Source: Thiocapsa sp. UBA6158
Lineage (GTDB): Bacteria; Pseudomonadota; Gammaproteobacteria; Chromatiales; Chromatiaceae
Direction: 5' to 3'
Assembly (NCBI RefSeq): GCF_002423035.1
Contig: NZ_DIUM01000014.1
Span: 47,690-76,805 of the forward strand
DNA: 29,116 nt
The notes under the pieces are model-generated. The model did no database searches and had not been told where the DNA came from. It worked only from the letters and a program-made list of their open reading frames with translations. The position numbers were made by a program, and so were the translations under genes. Of the stretch, positions 1-7,445 are shown piece after piece (position 1 is the stretch's first letter; every line of letters begins with the position of its first letter).

Positions 1-600
1 AGCGAGACAGCCAGCACCGCGAAGCCGTAGCGCTGCGCGAGGGCCTCCAGGAGCGGTGCCTGGGCATCGCAATAGGGACAGTCCGAGCGGAAGAAGAACC
101 AGAGCGCGGTCTCCCCGGCGAGGCGTTCGAGCAGCGCATCGCCGGCGGCGCTCGCCTGTTTGTCGGCCAGGTTCGCCCCGAAGTTGGCGGTGGGACGGCG
201 GGTGATCTCGTCGAGGACGGGATCGCCCTGCACCACGCGTTCGGACACCCGAGCGAAGCGCGAGGACTGGTCCATCGCGATGCGCTGCAGGTGCAGTTAG
301 ACCGCCAGTTCTCGGGGGACGGATCGTCGATGGCGCGGTCGCGGTAGGTGTCCAGGTGCTCGCGGAACCATTGGGCGGACAGCGGCGCCGGTCCGGGGGA
401 CACCTCCGCGACGGGCTCGGACGGCGCCCGCTCCGACGGCTCCGGGTCGAACGCACGCGGTGGCTCGGCGCTCGGCGGCGGCACGACCGGCACCGGCACC
501 GGCGGCTCCCGGTACCAGAACCAGCCCTCGGCATCGCGTGCGTAGAAGCCGCCCCCCCGGGTGACGCCGGAGTCGGCCCGGCCGTCAGCGCGACCAGGAG
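1..600 (-). pseudogene. traF-like conjugal pilus assembly protein, frameshifted and cut by the window edge
   Basis: Read on the minus strand, the region encodes a TraF/TrbB-like periplasmic thioredoxin-fold protein of F-type conjugation systems. The N-terminal part shows EGWFWYREPP, then a proline- and glutamate-rich stretch, then AQWFREHLDTYRDRAIDDP. The C-terminal part shows WFFFRSDCPYCDAQAPLLEA, carrying the CxxC active site (CPYC), and runs off the left edge. The two halves lie in different frames. Near 298-305 one base appears to be missing after the codons for SPEN, and the following frame has a TAA where a tyrosine codon would be expected. The signal peptide region near 560-620 is also out of frame. 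In the family this protein helps disulfide formation during pilus and mating-pair assembly. Here it is inactive unless the sequence has errors. Its neighbours traD' and traL' are broken as well. Confidence 0.72.
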
Positions 601-620
601 GCCCGCGGCGAAGGCGTCAG

Positions 621-1009
621 CGCGAGGCTACTTCGATACCCACCTGCCGCACTGGCAGGAGCATGCCGGCCCCTACCTCAACAAGGCGCGCGAGGTCTGC
701 TCGCCTTCTACCGCGAGCGCGTGCGCGGCGAGCATCCCTCGACCGTCATCGACGGACTCGGGGGCCTGCTCGAGCACGAGGCCGTGCACTTCGGCAAGAT
801 GGTCGCGAGCCTCATGCCGGTGATCGTGATGCTCACCTCCGGACACCTGGAGGGCCTGCTCTCCCCCGACGAGACGGACCCGAACGATCCGCGCCGAGCG
901 GCCTCGATCGGGGAGATCATCGCCCGGCGCGAGGTCCTCTACGTGGGTCTCGACAGTCTCTCCGACCCCAAAGGCCGCTTGCCGATCCTCGGCGAGCCCC
1001 TGCCGAGCG
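621..1009 (+). pseudogene. traD fragment (conjugative coupling ATPase, SXT/TOL-like), frameshifted
   Basis: The plus strand encodes pieces of an ICE-type TraD coupling protein. In one frame there is FDTHLPHWQEHAGPYLNKAR. After a frame change near 698 comes LLAFYRERVRGEHPSTVIDG, then LMPVIVMLTSGHLEGLLSPD and IIARREVLYVGLDSLSD. In the family, the segment LLSPDETDPNDPR and the V-L-Y-V-G-L-D-S-L-S-D strand lie between the Walker motifs of a hexameric ATPase that feeds DNA into the type IV secretion channel. Only about 130 of an expected 600-700 residues are present. Both Walker regions and the N-terminal membrane anchors are absent, so this is a decayed internal fragment. It faces the traF remnant head to head (traF on minus, traD on plus), so the ancestral operon has been inverted or rearranged here. 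Confidence 0.68.
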
Positions 1010-1122
1010 GTGACGACACGGATGCCACACCGTCGCGATCCGATCGGTCGACTTGCGCTGTCGGCCCTGTCGCGGGCCGACGTCCAGACGCTGCGCACCC
1101 TGGAGCGCAACCACTGCGCATG
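1010..1122 (+). other. Unidentified coding remnant between traD' and the toxin gene
   Basis: A plus-strand frame from about 1022 reads MPHRRDPIGRLALSALSRAD and then VQTLRTLERNHCACYDR, which looks like the start of a real protein. It loses coherence where it meets the 3' end of the minus-strand acetyltransferase gene at 1123. It is probably the first ~37 codons of another element gene, cut by the event that placed the toxin-antitoxin pair here. I do not recognise the family. Confidence 0.25.
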
Positions 1123-1644
1123 TTACGACCGGGCAAGGCCCGTCTCCGACAGACGTTTTGCAATCTCGCTGATCGGGATGAAGAGGCGGTTGGATTGGCT
1201 TGTAAGGCGATGAAACCCCAGACGAGCATAGAACGCGGCAGCGTGATCGTCCTTTGCATCCACGACAAGCGCATAGATCGCCGGTTCTGCCCGGACGGCG
1301 CGGGCAACGGCATCGACGACAAGGACTGCACCCAGACCCTGTTGTTGATGACGACGGTCAACGGCCAAGCGCCCGATCAGTCCGGCAGGAAGTGATGGGT
1401 AACGCGGCAAACGTTTGGTCAGGCTCTCGGGCAAGTCGACCAGCGGGATGCCCGCCGCCGCAAAGGTGTAGTAACCGACAATCTGGTTATCGGCATTCAG
1501 CATCACAAAGCAGTTGCTCACGCGACGCCGGACGTCCTGCGCGACGCGTTCTCTGAAATACCGATCCAGTGCGTCGACTCCGCTGCAAAAGGACCCGCGA
1601 TCCTGCGCTCCGAGAAGCTCGATACGGAATCCGTCTCCGGGCAC
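1123..1644 (-). CDS. GNAT-family acetyltransferase toxin (TacT-like)
   Basis: This 173-aa protein matches GNAT acetyltransferase toxins of type II toxin-antitoxin systems. The characterised members, such as TacT and AtaT, acetylate the amino group of charged tRNAs and stop translation. Visible marks are the N-terminal pattern FCSGVDALDRYFRERVAQD, the strand NQIVGYYTFAAAGI, the acetyl-CoA loop GRLAVDRRHQQQGLGAVLV (R-R-H-Q-Q-Q-G-L-G) and the late motif AAAFYARLGFHRL, whose tyrosine is the usual catalytic residue. Length is normal for the family (about 160-180 aa). The start is GTG at 1644, five bases after the antitoxin stop, so the genes are co-transcribed and probably translationally coupled. 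It appears intact although the conjugation genes on both sides are broken. Confidence 0.88.
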   Translation of the reverse strand: MPGDGFRIELLGAQDRGSFCSGVDALDRYFRERVAQDVRRRVSNCFVMLNADNQIVGYYTFAAAGIPLVDLPESLTKRLPRYPSLPAGLIGRLAVDRRHQQQGLGAVLVVDAVARAVRAEPAIYALVVDAKDDHAAAFYARLGFHRLTSQSNRLFIPISEIAKRLSETGLARS

Positions 1645-1649
1645 GAGCG

Positions 1650-1931
1650 TTACGCGCTCAAGCGAAGGTAGCGTGCGACGGCGCGCTCCATCGAGGGCGT
1701 GAGCGGTTCCGGGTTCAGCAACGCCTCCGCGAACCTGTGCTGATCCTCGACGGACAGTCGGATGATGCAGGCCTCCTCGATGGCGCGATGGGCCGCGTCC
1801 CGAGCGGCGTCGACGACAAAATCGCTGACACTGCGTCCCTGGAGCTCGGCGGCGCGTTTGACCACGGCTAGTACCTCGGGCGATACCCGGGCCTCGAAGC
1901 GGGCGGTGCGGATCGTTTCTCTCGGCATCAT
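1650..1931 (-). CDS. DUF1778 ribbon-helix-helix antitoxin (TacA-like)
   Basis: This 93-aa protein is of the DUF1778 family, the standard partner of GNAT toxins. The N-terminal ribbon-helix-helix fold is visible as a beta strand ARFEARVSPEVLAVVKRAAE followed by LQGRSVSDFVVDAARDAAH, which dimerises and binds the operator. The C-terminal tail (EDQHRFAEALLNPEPLTPSM) would wrap the toxin. It starts at one of two adjacent ATG codons (1931 or 1928). It is the first gene of the operon, and the promoter lies 23 bp upstream with repeated ACGTAC boxes that could be its own operator. In known systems the antitoxin, alone or with the toxin, represses this promoter. Confidence 0.88.
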   Translation of the reverse strand: MMPRETIRTARFEARVSPEVLAVVKRAAELQGRSVSDFVVDAARDAAHRAIEEACIIRLSVEDQHRFAEALLNPEPLTPSMERAVARYLRLSA

Positions 1932-1953
1932 GGTGTCCTCGGTTTCTCGTATT

Positions 1954-1982
1954 AGTGTACGTAACTAAGCCGTACGTTGTAA
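1954..1982 (-). promoter_or_regulatory. Promoter and likely operator of the toxin-antitoxin pair
   Basis: On the minus strand a -35-like TTACAA (1977-1982) is followed after exactly 17 bases by a -10-like TACACT (1954-1959), 22 bases before the antitoxin ATG. Two ACGTAC boxes lie in or at the edge of the spacer, about 16 bp apart. This is a plausible binding site for a ribbon-helix-helix dimer pair. The promoter match is seen directly; the operator role is inferred. Confidence 0.55.
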
Positions 1983-2136
1983 ACCACCAAGGTCACGACG
2001 CCGCGTCGCCGTGACGGCGATCGCGACGCCGTTCCACCTGCGGCAAAGCGCGCGTTTGTGGCGAGTTTGCGCCATCGCCGGCCGGAAAGACGTGACGCAC
2101 CATGCGCTCACGTGAGGACCGCGCCACAGGCACCCG

Positions 2137-2256
2137 ATGGAGACCCTCGACTTTCCCCACCACATCGACGAACCGCCCACGCTGCTGCTCTGGCGCATGG
2201 ACGATCTGATGCCGCTGGTGCTGGCGCTCGTCGTCCGATCTGCGCCAATTCGGTGA
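2137..2256 (+). pseudogene. traL 5' fragment (F/SXT-type conjugation pore protein)
   Basis: From ATG 2137 the plus strand reads METLDFPHHIDEPPTLLLWR and then MDDLMPLVLALVV, the typical start of TraL (PF07178), a small inner-membrane protein of F/SXT-type mating-pair formation. Family members run about 95-105 aa. Here similarity stops after ~33 codons at about 2235 and a foreign tail of six residues ends at TGA 2254-2256. The remaining bases to 2395 (about 140 nt) contain no recognisable gene. With traF' and traD' this is the third broken gene of the same transfer system. Confidence 0.6.
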
Positions 2257-2395
2257 CCTCGTCTCCACTTCGCAAGAAGCGCGTTGTTGGCCAAGCCGAT
2301 CCTGTTGTGCCGTCGGCCGTTCTGGCCGTACACCACGGGGGATCCGGCGGCAGCTTGGGAGCGTCGACACCGGAGCGCTCGGCCAGCGCTCGATT

Positions 2396-4972
2396 TCACC
2401 CTGCTCCGCCCGCCCCGATCCTCTCCAGTGCGACCGCGAAGGCCTCGAGATCGTAGTTGTAGGCCCAGCTGGCCAGGACCTTGTCCAGGGCGGGGTCTCG
2501 GCCCTGGATCTGGCGCAAGCGCCCGGTGATGTCTGCAAAATCACCGATGTCCAAGGCCTCCCGCAGCCCGGTACGCCAGTCGGCGGGGCAGGCTGCCAGA
2601 CGGCTGGTGACCTCCTCGATCGTCAGGCGCCCGGGTGACTCCTCGGAAGACGGATGGATGCCGCGCCGGAACCGCAGTCCAGCCTGACGCTCCAGAATGG
2701 CGAAGAGCTCGGCGGCGACGAGGGGCTTATGGGCGAATTCGTCGCAGCCGTTCGCGAGGAAATGATCCCGCTCCTCGTCGAATGCACTGGCGGTCAGCGC
2801 GACGATGGCCGTCCGGACTGCGTCCGGCCGTTCAAGCATCCTGTCCTTGATCCAGCGGGTCGCCTCCTCTCCGGACAGGTGTGGCATACGCATATCCATG
2901 AAGATCAGGTGGGGCTGCCAGGTCTCCCAGACATCGATTGCCTCTCGGCCATCGGCCGCCTCGCGAAATTCCAGGACCGGGGGCTTGGGGTTCAGACCCT
3001 CGAGGAGTGCCCGCAAGGGTGCCCGATTGTCGGCCAGGTCATCGACGATGAGGACCCGGCAGGTAGGCTGTCCGGGTTCCAAACCGAGGATCGGGATGCC
3101 TGCGGAAAAGTCCGCGGTCGCCTCCAGATCGGCCCGGGGCAGCGTCAGGGTAAAACTGAAGCGACTGCCCTCGCCATAGACGCTGGTCGCGATCAGCTCG
3201 CCGCCCATGAGCTGCACATACTCGTGGCTTAGGGCCAGCCCGAGACCGGTCCCCTCCTGAAGCCGCTGACCCGAGACCGTCTGGCTGAAGGGTTGGAAGA
3301 GCCGTGCGAGCTCATCCGGTCCCATGCCGACCCCCGTGTCGAGAACGCTGAAACGGATCAGCGCCTCCTTCTCCGGATCGCCTCCCGTCACCCGTTCCAC
3401 CCGCAGACGGACGCGTCCCGTGTCGGTGAATTTGACCGCGTTGCTCAGCAGGTTGAGCAGGACTTGGCGCAGACGCTGCTTGTCTGCGACCACGCCCCGG
3501 GGGAGGGCATCGGCCTCGACGATCAGCTCGAGTCCCTTCTCCCGGGCACGCAGCACGAAGAAGGCCTCGATCTCGTCGAGCAAGGGTCTCAGATCGAAAG
3601 GGGCGGGCTGCAAGGTCAGGCGTCCGGCCTCGATCTTGGCCATGTCGAGGATGTCGTTGATCAGGGTCAGCAGATGCGCGCCGCTGCGCTGGATCACGGT
3701 CAGGCTCTCGCGCTGGCTCGCCTGCAGGAGCTGGTCCCGCTCCAGGACCTGACTGAAACCGAGGATGGCATTCAGTGGTGTGCGGATCTCGTGGCTCATG
3801 TTGGCCAGGAATAAGGACTTGGCCCGGTTGGCTTCCTCGGCCTGGTCTTTGGCGCGCAGCAGAGCGGCCTCGGACTGGCGTGCTCGCCGGATATCCGCCA
3901 GGAGCATGAAGGCCATGAGGGTCAGCAACAGGCTGAACAGAAGGCCGCCGACCAGCAGCGCATGGGATGATCCGAGATTCAGGCTCCGGGCGAAGCTGGG
4001 CAGCGTCTGGAAGCGGATCAACCAGGGCTGACCATAGGCATCCAGGGCGATACGGCTGCTGAAGACAGGGGTGAAGCCCGCCGGTACCGACCTGTTCTCG
4101 GCCTGGAGGCTGCTGAACATCAAGGCATCCGGGTCCTCCCGATCCGCGGCGTAGAGGTCGAAGGCAATGTCCCGGGGCATCTGGCCGAAGATGCCGACCA
4201 AGAAGTCCTTGACGCGGATGGGGCTATAGGCGAAGCCGAGGAGGGCTTGACGGCGCTCCCTGATGGTGGCCGTCGGCAGACCCTGGCGGTAGACGGGGAC
4301 ATAGATGAGAAAGCCGTTCTGGGTGTCCTGCTCGGTCTCCTGCACCAAAACCACCTTGGCCGTGACATGGGCCTCGCCGCTGTCCCGGGCCCCTGACATC
4401 GCGGCCTGGCGGACCGGCTCCGAGAACATGTCGTAGCCGAAGGCGCGCTGATTCCTCCAATCGAAGGGCTCCAAATAGATGATGGCGGTATAGGCTGGCC
4501 GCTCGCCGGCGGGGCGCAGATCATAGTCCGGAAAGCCCTGGGCGCGGATCTCCTGGACGTGCTCCGGGACCTGCTCCGGCGTGAGCCATCGGGTGAAGCC
4601 CACGCCCTGGATGCCGGGATAGTTCTCAGCGAGGTCGAGTGTGGCGACATAACGCCGCCATGCGTCGCGGCTGACATCGCCGACGGCATTGAAGAGACCG
4701 GCGGCGCCCTGCAGCATCTGCTCGTTGGCGTGCATGCGCTGGAAGATGCGCTCGGCGATGTCGCGCGTACTGTTCTCATAGAGGGCGCGGGCACGCTCCT
4801 GCAGACCATCGTCATAGAGCCGCCAGAAGATGAGCGTCATGGTCAGTGACAGTCCCAGCACCAGATAAGGCAGCGTGGCCATGAAGCGACCGAGTGGACG
4901 GCCGGTGCCGATGCCGGGAGATGGTGGACCCACTGGCGGGGGCTTGCGGATTGAAGGGTGCCTGGGAATCAT
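2396..4972 (-). CDS. CHASE-domain hybrid sensor histidine kinase
   Basis: This 858-aa membrane kinase probably senses an extracytoplasmic ligand. Its domains are: a membrane segment at about residues 31-50 (LPYLVLGLSLTMTLIFW), a periplasmic CHASE domain at about 75-290 (with LAENYPGIQGVGFTRWL), a second membrane segment at about 338-360 and a short coiled coil. The HisKA domain carries His394 in FLANMSHEIRTPLNA. The HATPase domain has N-box LLNLLSNAVKFT, G1 DTGVGMG and G2 GTGLGLAL. A receiver domain follows at about 637-765, with DD at 644-645, acceptor Asp693 (FMDMRMP) and Lys750. The last ~100 residues are unassigned. All catalytic residues are present. I chose ATG 4972; a GTG eight codons upstream (4996) is in frame, and no strong ribosome site decides between them. 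It diverges from a diguanylate cyclase response regulator, its most likely partner. Confidence 0.9.
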   Translation of the reverse strand: MIPRHPSIRKPPPVGPPSPGIGTGRPLGRFMATLPYLVLGLSLTMTLIFWRLYDDGLQERARALYENSTRDIAERIFQRMHANEQMLQGAAGLFNAVGDVSRDAWRRYVATLDLAENYPGIQGVGFTRWLTPEQVPEHVQEIRAQGFPDYDLRPAGERPAYTAIIYLEPFDWRNQRAFGYDMFSEPVRQAAMSGARDSGEAHVTAKVVLVQETEQDTQNGFLIYVPVYRQGLPTATIRERRQALLGFAYSPIRVKDFLVGIFGQMPRDIAFDLYAADREDPDALMFSSLQAENRSVPAGFTPVFSSRIALDAYGQPWLIRFQTLPSFARSLNLGSSHALLVGGLLFSLLLTLMAFMLLADIRRARQSEAALLRAKDQAEEANRAKSLFLANMSHEIRTPLNAILGFSQVLERDQLLQASQRESLTVIQRSGAHLLTLINDILDMAKIEAGRLTLQPAPFDLRPLLDEIEAFFVLRAREKGLELIVEADALPRGVVADKQRLRQVLLNLLSNAVKFTDTGRVRLRVERVTGGDPEKEALIRFSVLDTGVGMGPDELARLFQPFSQTVSGQRLQEGTGLGLALSHEYVQLMGGELIATSVYGEGSRFSFTLTLPRADLEATADFSAGIPILGLEPGQPTCRVLIVDDLADNRAPLRALLEGLNPKPPVLEFREAADGREAIDVWETWQPHLIFMDMRMPHLSGEEATRWIKDRMLERPDAVRTAIVALTASAFDEERDHFLANGCDEFAHKPLVAAELFAILERQAGLRFRRGIHPSSEESPGRLTIEEVTSRLAACPADWRTGLREALDIGDFADITGRLRQIQGRDPALDKVLASWAYNYDLEAFAVALERIGAGGAG

Positions 4973-5183
4973 GGGTTTGTGATTCGGAAAGACCACCGGG
5001 GCAAGACGGCATCTCGCACCACTGCCACAATGCAGTCGCGGCCGTGCCCGTCACGCCGGGGCGTTCGGGGCACTTCCCTGTTATCATTTTTGCCGAACAT
5101 GCGACTCACAGATATCGCTTTTGGGGTGAACGCAGCCCGCGCCCGGGAACCATCTTCACCTCCTCCGGAGGCCGAAACCGCGA

Positions 5184-6116
5184 GTGACCATGCGCATCTT
5201 GATCGTTGACGACGTCCCGGACAATATCCGGGTGCTGAGCCGCATCCTCGGCGATGAGGGCTATCGGATCTCCATGGCCAATAATGGCCGCCAAGCCCTG
5301 CGGGTGGCGTCCGCCAGCGTCCCGGACCTCATCCTGCTCGATGTCATGATGCCGGAGCTGGATGGGTATGCCACCCTGTCAGCCCTCAAGGCCGACCATC
5401 AACTGGCCTCGATCCCGGTCATCTTCATCACGGCCTTGGCCGATGCAGTGGAGGAGACACGCGGGCTGAACCTGGGTGCGGTGGACTATATCACCAAGCC
5501 CTTCAACGAGGCCGTCGTCCGCGCGCGGGTCAAGACGCATCTGGAGCTCAAGCGCCAGCGTGATCTGCTGGAGCAACTGTCCAACCTGGACGGCCTGACC
5601 GGCATCCCCAACCGCCGCACCTTGGATGCACGCCTGGCCCGGGAATGGCGCCGTGAGACTCGCTGCGGCGTGACCCTGGCCGCGATCATGATCGACGTGG
5701 ACCACTTCAAGGCCTTCAACGACAGCCAGGGCCATCAGGCCGGTGACGACTGTCTGCGCCGCGTCGCGACCACCCTGTCCGCGAATCTCAAGCGCGCGGG
5801 GGACTTCGTCGCACGCTATGGCGGCGAGGAGTTCGTTTGCCTGCTGCCCGGGGTGAGCCGGGAGGGCCTGGCCTTGATCGCCGAACAGTTGCGGGCGGCG
5901 GTGGAGGCCTTGCACATCCCCCATGGGGCCTCTGCCACCAGCCCCTGGGTCACCATCAGCCTCGGTGGGGCCCTGTGCCAGCCCGCGCCGGACCAGCCCC
6001 CGAGCAGCCTCATCGATGCGGCGGATGCGCAGCTCTACGCCGCAAAGACACTCGGTCGGAATCGGGTCTGCCTATCGAGCGAATCACATCCTGTCATCGA
6101 AGCGTTCGGCCACTGA
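5184..6116 (+). CDS. Response regulator with diguanylate cyclase output (REC-GGDEF)
   Basis: This 310-aa cytoplasmic protein is like PleD/WspR-type regulators. The receiver domain covers about residues 4-120, with acidic pair Asp9-Asp10, phospho-acceptor Asp53 (LLDVMMPE), Thr83 and Lys105 (TKPF). The GGDEF domain covers about 130-295, beginning with DGLTGIPNRR. Its active site is RYGGEEF (GGEEF at 213-217), so it should make cyclic di-GMP from two GTP. The RxxD inhibitory site (RAGD, 204-207) lies five residues before it, implying product feedback inhibition. The start is GTG 5184, placed 12 bases after a GGAGG; ATG 5190 in the same frame is the alternative. The divergent layout with the CHASE hybrid kinase (187-212 bp between starts) suggests one phosphorelay that controls biofilm or motility through c-di-GMP. 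Confidence 0.93.
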   Translation: MTMRILIVDDVPDNIRVLSRILGDEGYRISMANNGRQALRVASASVPDLILLDVMMPELDGYATLSALKADHQLASIPVIFITALADAVEETRGLNLGAVDYITKPFNEAVVRARVKTHLELKRQRDLLEQLSNLDGLTGIPNRRTLDARLAREWRRETRCGVTLAAIMIDVDHFKAFNDSQGHQAGDDCLRRVATTLSANLKRAGDFVARYGGEEFVCLLPGVSREGLALIAEQLRAAVEALHIPHGASATSPWVTISLGGALCQPAPDQPPSSLIDAADAQLYAAKTLGRNRVCLSSESHPVIEAFGH

Positions 6117-6128
6117 AGGGACGACCCG

Positions 6129-6308
6129 ATGTTGCTCAGCCACTGCGAACCCCATACCAGGTTGGCCGGTCTCCGGCCGGCGATCCTGCTCCTGCTCGCC
6201 GGAATGCTCTACAGTCCCTGGGCTGTGGTCGGCGCGGAGGGCGCTGCACCCCCTCCGGTGGATGCCTGTGCGCTGCTGACCAAGGCGGATGTCGAGGCGG
6301 TCTATTGA
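6129..6308 (+). pseudogene. Signal-peptide stub of an exported protein, truncated at its 3' end
   Basis: A good ribosome site (GAAGGGA, ending 8 bases before ATG 6129) starts a 59-codon frame lying 12 bp after the cyclase stop. It has a clear signal peptide (AGLRPAILLLLAGMLYSPWA) followed by VDACALLTKADVEAV, a segment common at the start of small exported or lipoprotein-like proteins that continue for another 100 or more residues. Here it ends at once with Y and a TGA, exactly where a different coding frame begins (TTG 6305). I read it as the 5' end of a gene cut by a deletion or recombination junction near 6303. It may still be translated together with the cyclase. Confidence 0.5.
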
Positions 6309-7321
6309 ACATTGGACAAAACACGCTGAATTGGCTGCGCACCGAGCTGTTCCAGGTCGAGGATGCCTGGTCGCAGGAAACCGCGCGCGGGTTCCGCTGG
6401 TGGCCGCATCGGCAGGCGCAGACACTGGAGGTCATCGGCCGGGAGGCCGGGCCGGACGACGCGCCGGCGGCTCTGGTGCTGGTGCGCACCGAGCTGCTGC
6501 ACGATCTGGATCTCGACGAGGAGGTCTTGGCGGTGCTGCAGGCGGTCACGCTGCGCACGGCGGGCATGGCCGGCCCGGTCTATGACCCGGCGCGCCGTAC
6601 ACTGGATCTCTGCACGCTGGTACGGGTGAACGCGGACAACGACGGCTGGATGCGGCGTCTGATCGGCCTGGCCGCCATGCTGCAGATCCGCGACGCCGAT
6701 CGGGGCGCCTCGGCCATCGCCGAGGCGGTTGGTGCGGCGCCCGCGCAGAGTGGCCATCCCGAGCGGGGATTGCGCGCGGAGCTCGATGACCTGATCGCCG
6801 AGGCCCTGGAGTTGCTCGCTACCGAGGGCCGGGCGCCGTCGCGGTGGCCGGGTGAGGATCTGGCGCAGTTCGTCGATGCTTATCTGGATTATCCCCCTGC
6901 CCTTACGGGATCCGGGGACGCGACGGGCTTCACGGCGGAGTTTCCCCACGGCAAGCGCGCCTCCTCGCTCTGCGAGGTCGCGACGGATCAGACCCACCCC
7001 TGGTATGGCCACGGCCTGGCGTTGCGGCAACGCTTCCCCGTGTCGGTGACATCGGACGTGGAGGGGCGGCACCTGGCGCTTGAGCTGAACGCTCGCGCCC
7101 TGAGCGAAGTTCCGATGGGCTACGGGTTCGGCAGTTTCGGTTACGAGGAGGGGGCGCTTGCGTTCCAGGCGTTCTTTCCGAACACGGCCTATCAGCCCGG
7201 ATTGGTGACGAATCTCTATCTGTCGTGCGCCGAGCGGGCGCGGATGCTGTCGGTGCTGCTGACCGGGGTGGATTGGACGGACGAGTCGTTCGATCCGGGG
7301 CGATCCGGGGCGAGCCGTTGA
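6305..7321 (+). CDS. Conserved-looking protein of unknown function (338 aa)
   Basis: The frame is open with protein-like composition from about TTG 6305 (MNIGQNTLNWLRTELFQVED) to TGA 7321. I do not recognise the family. It has no signal peptide or membrane segment and looks soluble. It is rich in acidic residues and leucine in the middle (AELDDLIAEALELLATEG) and has a tryptophan-containing patch (FRWWPHRQAQ) near the N-terminus. The C-terminal half contains aromatic and glycine-rich segments (MGYGFGSFGYEEGALAFQAF). The TTG start overlaps the stop of the truncated signal-peptide stub, and no clear ribosome site precedes it, so the true 5' end may have been lost at the junction near 6303. The 3' end carries a tandem duplication of CGATCCGGGG at about 7291-7310. 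Function cannot be assigned. Confidence 0.55.
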   Translation: MNIGQNTLNWLRTELFQVEDAWSQETARGFRWWPHRQAQTLEVIGREAGPDDAPAALVLVRTELLHDLDLDEEVLAVLQAVTLRTAGMAGPVYDPARRTLDLCTLVRVNADNDGWMRRLIGLAAMLQIRDADRGASAIAEAVGAAPAQSGHPERGLRAELDDLIAEALELLATEGRAPSRWPGEDLAQFVDAYLDYPPALTGSGDATGFTAEFPHGKRASSLCEVATDQTHPWYGHGLALRQRFPVSVTSDVEGRHLALELNARALSEVPMGYGFGSFGYEEGALAFQAFFPNTAYQPGLVTNLYLSCAERARMLSVLLTGVDWTDESFDPGRSGASR

Positions 7322-7383
7322 GGGCTGACTGGTGTGATGGCGATAGCCCCGCGTCGCGGCCATGGCGTCCCGGGAGTGATGCG

Positions 7384-7440
7384 ATGACCAGCGACGATCC
7401 CCACGACCTGGACCGCTTCGTCTCGGCGCAGGAGAGGGAT
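7384..7440 (+). pseudogene. DUF1810 5' stub
   Basis: ATG 7384 opens MTSDDPHDLDRFVSAQERD, the characteristic first ~19 residues of DUF1810 proteins (about 140 aa when complete). The expected continuation, including a WYIFPQ-like motif, is missing. The sequence instead runs into the antisense 3' end of the helicase gene at 7446. This is a truncated gene start and another deletion junction within this stretch. The assignment rests on a short match. Confidence 0.45.
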
Positions 7441-7445
7441 TTGGA

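Noticed and set aside
1660..1680. GGTAGCGTGC resembling the core of an RfaH ops site
   Set aside because: It lies antisense inside the end of the antitoxin gene, far from any polysaccharide operon, and the 5' GGC of the consensus is missing. Chance match.
2257..2395. Search for a gene between traL' and the hybrid kinase
   Set aside because: Frames on both strands give no recognisable or protein-like product; treated as decayed DNA.
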